A stretch of 64,000 bases of DNA from Muricomes intestini. Its GTDB lineage: Bacteria > Bacillota > Clostridia > Lachnospirales > Lachnospiraceae. The notes under the pieces are model-generated. The model was not told the DNA's origin. It saw only the letters and a list, made by a program, of their open reading frames with translations, and made no database searches. Below, piece by piece: positions 60,967 to 64,000 of the stretch; the first letter of the stretch is position 1, and each line of letters begins with the position of its first letter. Made by a program: the position numbers and the translations under genes. Location of the stretch: contig NZ_SLZZ01000017.1 of assembly GCF_004346165.1 (NCBI RefSeq), positions 1 through 64,000 on the forward strand. Reading direction: 5' to 3'.

Positions 60967-61920
60967 TTATTTTAATCCATAAATCATTTTATACCTGGTA
61001 TATACAAAATGTGGACTGTGCATATGTATGCTTACTATCTCCGCATGTGGGTGGTCGGTAGACAGAAAAGATTGACCATTTGTACCGATTCCAGTTGCAC
61101 TTCCCCCCACAAAGACACAGGATGTATTGATAAAGATCTCATCCAAAAGTTCCTCTTTCATTAAGTGATGACAATAAGCCGGTGACTCTATCAATACCTT
61201 TTCCATTCCCATCACTCTTAAAATACAAAGTAATTCCCGGGAATCTGTCTCATGGCCCGTTCCGGTTACGATTACCGCAATCTTCCCTCTATTATCTTTA
61301 AGCTTTTGCTTTATCTCATCTTTATGTACCTCACTGTCGGCAGGCGGAAGTACATAATACTCCTTCCTGATTTCCTGTTTTAGATTTTTAAAACCTTCCG
61401 GTGAAGTAGCAACCACAACGGGTATCTCTTCCGAGGAAAATACCGGGTTTCCAAAAGGTATCTTTTTCCCTGTTTTCGTAACGATAACTGTCCACGGTGC
61501 AGTTGGTTTGCCTTCCTCTTTCCTGGCTGAAAGCAGCTCCGGATCATAGGCACTTCCTGAATAGTCCGGCTCCTTTATTAATGTGCCGCTGCCTATTAGA
61601 ATACCGTCACAGTTTGCCCTCAAGAGATTAAGCACCCAGAAATCTGCAGATGCCCCACCTGCATCAAGCAGATTCTTCTTTGCAATCATCGGCCCTACTT
61701 CGTTGTCCTCATAGGCAATCTTCCCGTCGATACTCATTACATAAGACGCATACGTGATCGGGCGGCTCTCCGGAACATCACCAAACATCAGGTCTCCATA
61801 CACTTCCTGCACTTCTTCACATTGTACACCAGGATTTGTATATTTCATCTTCCCGGTATTATCAAAAATCTTATTCAGCCGGATTTCTTCCCGGTTAAAC
61901 TTTACCTGTGGTATCGCCAT
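60967..61920 (-). CDS. RibD C-terminal (DHFR-like) reductase, paralogue 1
   Basis: About 317 residues, same fold and length as the protein at 56686-57639: YASYVMSIDGKIAYEDNEVGPMI near residue 55, FWVLNLLRANCDGILIGSGTLI near 93, KIAVIVTGTGHETDSREL near 210, VLIESPAYCHHLMKEELLDEIF near 238, and the shared ending DHPHAEIVSIHMHSPHFVYTRYK. Single-domain RibD_C reductase with unknown substrate. The start MAIPQVKFN was chosen because GGAGGA abuts the earlier ATG. First gene of the seven-gene operon, behind a strong promoter with two palindromic sites. Confidence 0.85.
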   Translation of the reverse strand: MAIPQVKFNREEIRLNKIFDNTGKMKYTNPGVQCEEVQEVYGDLMFGDVPESRPITYASYVMSIDGKIAYEDNEVGPMIAKKNLLDAGGASADFWVLNLLRANCDGILIGSGTLIKEPDYSGSAYDPELLSARKEEGKPTAPWTVIVTKTGKKIPFGNPVFSSEEIPVVVATSPEGFKNLKQEIRKEYYVLPPADSEVHKDEIKQKLKDNRGKIAVIVTGTGHETDSRELLCILRVMGMEKVLIESPAYCHHLMKEELLDEIFINTSCVFVGGSATGIGTNGQSFLSTDHPHAEIVSIHMHSPHFVYTRYKMIYGLK

Positions 61921-61950
61921 ATTCATTCCTCCATTTCGCGTTTTTACTTA

Positions 61951-61976
61951 TATACGTATATACATCTATACGTATA
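61951..61976. promoter_or_regulatory. Twin palindromic operators TATACGTATA
   Basis: The perfect palindrome TATACGTATA occurs twice, 61951-61960 and 61967-61976, with a 16-bp period. Both lie immediately downstream of the -10 box of the seven-gene operon and in the divergent region with the ROK gene, so the ROK regulator is the natural candidate to bind them. Confidence 0.65.
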
Positions 61977-62004
61977 TTATATTGGTATTGATAGAAAAAA
62001 TCAA
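61976..62004 (-). promoter_or_regulatory. Promoter of seven-gene RibD_C/kinase/aldolase operon
   Basis: TTGATT (61999-62004, minus strand), 17-bp spacer, TATAAT (61976-61981), about 56 bp upstream of the first ATG. The -10 box touches the operator pair. Confidence 0.75.
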
Positions 62005-62166
62005 ATCATATTTTCAATATTTATGATATTCCACATAATGCACAATTTACTCCATGCTTTTTTGTGTAAATTGCAGCCGAAACTATCTATAAATAGAAAA
62101 GGTATGACTGGTTATTTTCATCGTGTTTTGTTATAATTAGGTAAAAATATATCAGGGAAGTTTTCT

Positions 62167-63294
62167 ATGAAGAAGAATTTTACAGTAGCTACACTAAAAA
62201 TAAATAATACAAAGAATGTATTAAATTATATTTACACTCAAAAACGGGCCACACCTCAGATGCTGCAGGAGGCTACTTTACTCAGCCGTCCTACTATAGC
62301 CCAGATTCTCCGGGAACTTCAGGAAGAACAGCTTATTTTTCAAGGAGGGCTTGCCGATTCTACCGGAGGGCGGAAGGCGAATTTGTACGAATTTAATCCA
62401 GATATTAAGGTTACTGTCGGAGTGGAACTGCTAATTGACCATTATGAAATAGTGGCAATTGATTTGTATGCAGAAATCTTAAAATTTGAAAAGTTTAACC
62501 TGACATTTTCTGACAATGACGCTTATTTCGATGAAGTCTGCAATTCTGTCAATCACTTTATTAACGATTTAGATGTCAGGCCTGATCAGATACTCGGCGT
62601 GGGCATTGCGCTCCAGGCGTTAATTTCTGCCGACGGAAAGCATATTATTTATGGGAAGGTTTTAAACTGTACCGGAATGGATATTAAGGAATTCAACAGC
62701 CGGATTCCTTATCCGTGCACTTTTAATCACGATGCAGAGTCCAATGCGAATGTAGAATTGTGGATGAATCCGCTGCTGAAAAACGCTATTTATTTTAACA
62801 TTCGTTCGGATGTGAGCGGTGCCATCATTATTGACCGCAAGTTTTTTAAAGGCGGGGAATATAAGAGCGGCGTGTTTGAACACATGACCATCGTTCCGGG
62901 CGGAGAACCATGTTACTGCGGCAAGCGGGGATGTGTAAATTCATATTGCTCTATATCCGCTCTGCTAGGCCCACAGGAAGATATTCAGCAGTTTTTCTTT
63001 AGGCTGCGCAAAGGTACTGCTTCCTATCAGAAACGCTGGGACAAGTATCTGGAATACCTGGCTATCGCAGTGGATAACCTGCACATGGCGATTAATTGTA
63101 ATGTTATCCTTGGAGGAAATCTTTCCCGCTATTTGATTAATGACGATATCTTAAAGCTTCATGAACTAGTCAATAAACGGACAGCATTTCCTGCAGCTGA
63201 GCCATACATCAGCATCAGCTCCTGCTCCAACATTCCTTTATGTATAGGAGCCGCACTGCCCTTAATAGAAAAATACAAAAATAAGATTATGTAA
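62167..63294 (+). CDS. ROK family transcriptional regulator (NagC/XylR type)
   Basis: 375 residues. N-terminal helix-turn-helix (about 10-75: VLNYIYTQKRATPQMLQEATLLSRPTIAQILRELQEE) and a ROK domain with the zinc motif CYCGKRGCVNSYC near residue 256. The ATP-phosphate loop of ROK kinases is not evident, so it is a regulator, not a kinase. Divergent from the seven-gene operon and probably controls it and itself through the TATACGTATA pair. A TATAAT at 62132-62137 marks its own promoter. A hairpin repeat begins at its stop codon. Confidence 0.9.
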   Translation: MKKNFTVATLKINNTKNVLNYIYTQKRATPQMLQEATLLSRPTIAQILRELQEEQLIFQGGLADSTGGRKANLYEFNPDIKVTVGVELLIDHYEIVAIDLYAEILKFEKFNLTFSDNDAYFDEVCNSVNHFINDLDVRPDQILGVGIALQALISADGKHIIYGKVLNCTGMDIKEFNSRIPYPCTFNHDAESNANVELWMNPLLKNAIYFNIRSDVSGAIIIDRKFFKGGEYKSGVFEHMTIVPGGEPCYCGKRGCVNSYCSISALLGPQEDIQQFFFRLRKGTASYQKRWDKYLEYLAIAVDNLHMAINCNVILGGNLSRYLINDDILKLHELVNKRTAFPAAEPYISISSCSNIPLCIGAALPLIEKYKNKIM

Positions 63295-63370
63295 TGATAC
63301 CAGGGTCAAAAGGTCATGCGTTTCATGCTTACATGAAAAAGCATGATTTTGGGACCCCTTAAACATGAAA
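63294..63370 (+). repeat. Hairpin repeat, left half of long form
   Basis: Begins ATGATACCAGGGTCAAAAGG at the ROK stop codon and matches the first ~77 bp of the element at 51709, ending near AAACATGAAAAG. The right half is missing. It probably terminates the ROK transcript. Confidence 0.75.
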
Positions 63371-63374
63371 AGAA

Positions 63375-63416
63375 GCTGCTGCTTCACAGATGAACAATCA
63401 TCCATAGAGCAGCAGC
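63375..63416 (-). terminator. Terminator between ROK gene and binding-protein gene
   Basis: GCTGCTGCT (63375-63383) pairs with AGCAGCAGC (63408-63416); on the minus strand TTCTTTTC follows, so it likely terminates the binding-protein gene. Confidence 0.6.
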
Positions 63417-63435
63417 CCTCTGTTTTAAAACTTCT

Positions 63436-64000
63436 TTACTTTACCATAGTTGCAAAATCTAATTCCTTGTCTGCATAATCTTTCACATTAGAAGAATCAA
63501 TTACTACCGTGCCTGCATCTACGAACTCTTCCACACTTTCCCCATCAAATATTTTAATTGCTGTATCTACCGCAGTCTGCCCCAGAAGTACCGGATCGTT
63601 AGATGCTGTACATGCATATTTCCCGTCCTCAATTTGAAGGACCGCCTCCATCAAACCATCGACACCACATACTATGATATCTGTGAATCCCTGTTCGGCA
63701 CATACCTGCGCTGCCCCAAGTGCCATGTCATCGTTATGGCCGAAAATAGCAACTACATCTTTGTTGGCCTGAAGTAAATCCTGTGTAGCTGGAATCGCCT
63801 TAGACCGGTCATAGTCGCAATAGGAGGACTGTACAATCTTCAGACCGGGAACCTTGTCTATTGCTTCATGGAATCCGTCTCTTCTGTTCATCATAGTTGT
63901 GGAGCCAGCCGTCCCCTGAATCTCAAGAATCGTTCCTGTAGCGCTTTCACCACCCAGCATCTCAATCAGCTTTTCACCGACCAGCCGTCCCATTTCTATG
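63436..64000 (-). CDS. RbsB-like sugar-binding protein of an ABC importer (5' end outside window)
   Basis: C-terminal 188 codons are visible; the frame stays open through the right edge (IEMGRLVGEKLIEMLGG). Periplasmic-binding-protein family 4: ILEIQGTAGSTTMMNRRDGFHEAI, VVAIFGHNDDMALGAAQVCAEQG and IIVCGVDGLMEAVLQIEDGKYACTASNDP are RbsB signatures for pentose/hexose ligands. Convergent with the ROK gene. Its operon partners lie outside the window. Confidence 0.9.
   Translation of the reverse strand, partial: IEMGRLVGEKLIEMLGGESATGTILEIQGTAGSTTMMNRRDGFHEAIDKVPGLKIVQSSYCDYDRSKAIPATQDLLQANKDVVAIFGHNDDMALGAAQVCAEQGFTDIIVCGVDGLMEAVLQIEDGKYACTASNDPVLLGQTAVDTAIKIFDGESVEEFVDAGTVVIDSSNVKDYADKELDFATMVK

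Overview
The window looks like chromosome of a gut-type, low-to-mid G+C Firmicute, most likely a Lachnospiraceae (Clostridia) member. The grounds are Gram-positive ribosome-binding sites (AGGAGG) throughout, TTGACA-N17-TATAAT promoters, the murB-rapZ-whiA-crh gene order, YesM/YesN two-component regulators, and many LacI/GntR/ROK-controlled sugar operons. Genus was not assigned. No tRNA, rRNA, CRISPR, prophage or transposase gene was seen.

Layout. 0.2-5.9 kb: a glycoside hydrolase operon with two GH116 (GBA2-like) enzymes around a 5'-truncated ABC permease. 6-21.9 kb: a housekeeping block with a lipid kinase, crh-whiA-rapZ-murB, a CNNM/CBS protein, a DapB homologue, a SPOR-domain amidase, a PEP/pyruvate-binding protein, glmM, an FAD oxidoreductase, a HAD phosphatase, mtnA and an rpiB-like gene. 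21.9-30.6 kb: a complete GH116 operon (ArsR-type regulator, lipoprotein binding protein, two permeases, GH116, GH2). 30.7-32.2 kb: a TehA/TDT transporter and a C_GCAxxG_C_C protein. 32.3-38.4 kb: a rhamnoside (GH78) operon under decay, with a LacI regulator, a truncated FAD oxidoreductase, a permease disturbed by a 70-bp duplication, and a C-terminal remnant of the partner permease behind a still recognisable promoter. 38.6-46.7 kb: a YtfQRT-YjfF-type sugar ABC transporter and a YesMN two-component system. 46.9-50.9 kb: an epimerase-LacI-ribokinase-HPS-PHI operon (ribulose monophosphate enzymes) with a clear promoter and operator. 51-54.4 kb: glutathione peroxidase, a GntR gene bracketed by inverted ~190-bp repeats, and an AzgA-type purine permease. 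54.4-62 kb: a tightly packed seven-gene operon (two RibD_C-like reductases, class I aldolase, Zn-dehydrogenase, FGGY kinase, NCS2-type transporter, iron-sulfur-flavoprotein-like reductase) with promoter, twin palindromic operators and terminator, divergent from a ROK regulator. The right edge cuts an RbsB-like binding protein.

Two themes stand out. First, a dispersed hairpin/MITE-like repeat family is present in at least six places, often sitting exactly where a terminator is needed. Second, several transport or catabolic genes are damaged (truncated permease, permease remnant, truncated oxidoreductase, frameshifting duplication), all in plant-glycan-type operons. The most promising undescribed system is the seven-gene RibD_C/kinase/aldolase operon, whose substrate cannot be named from sequence.
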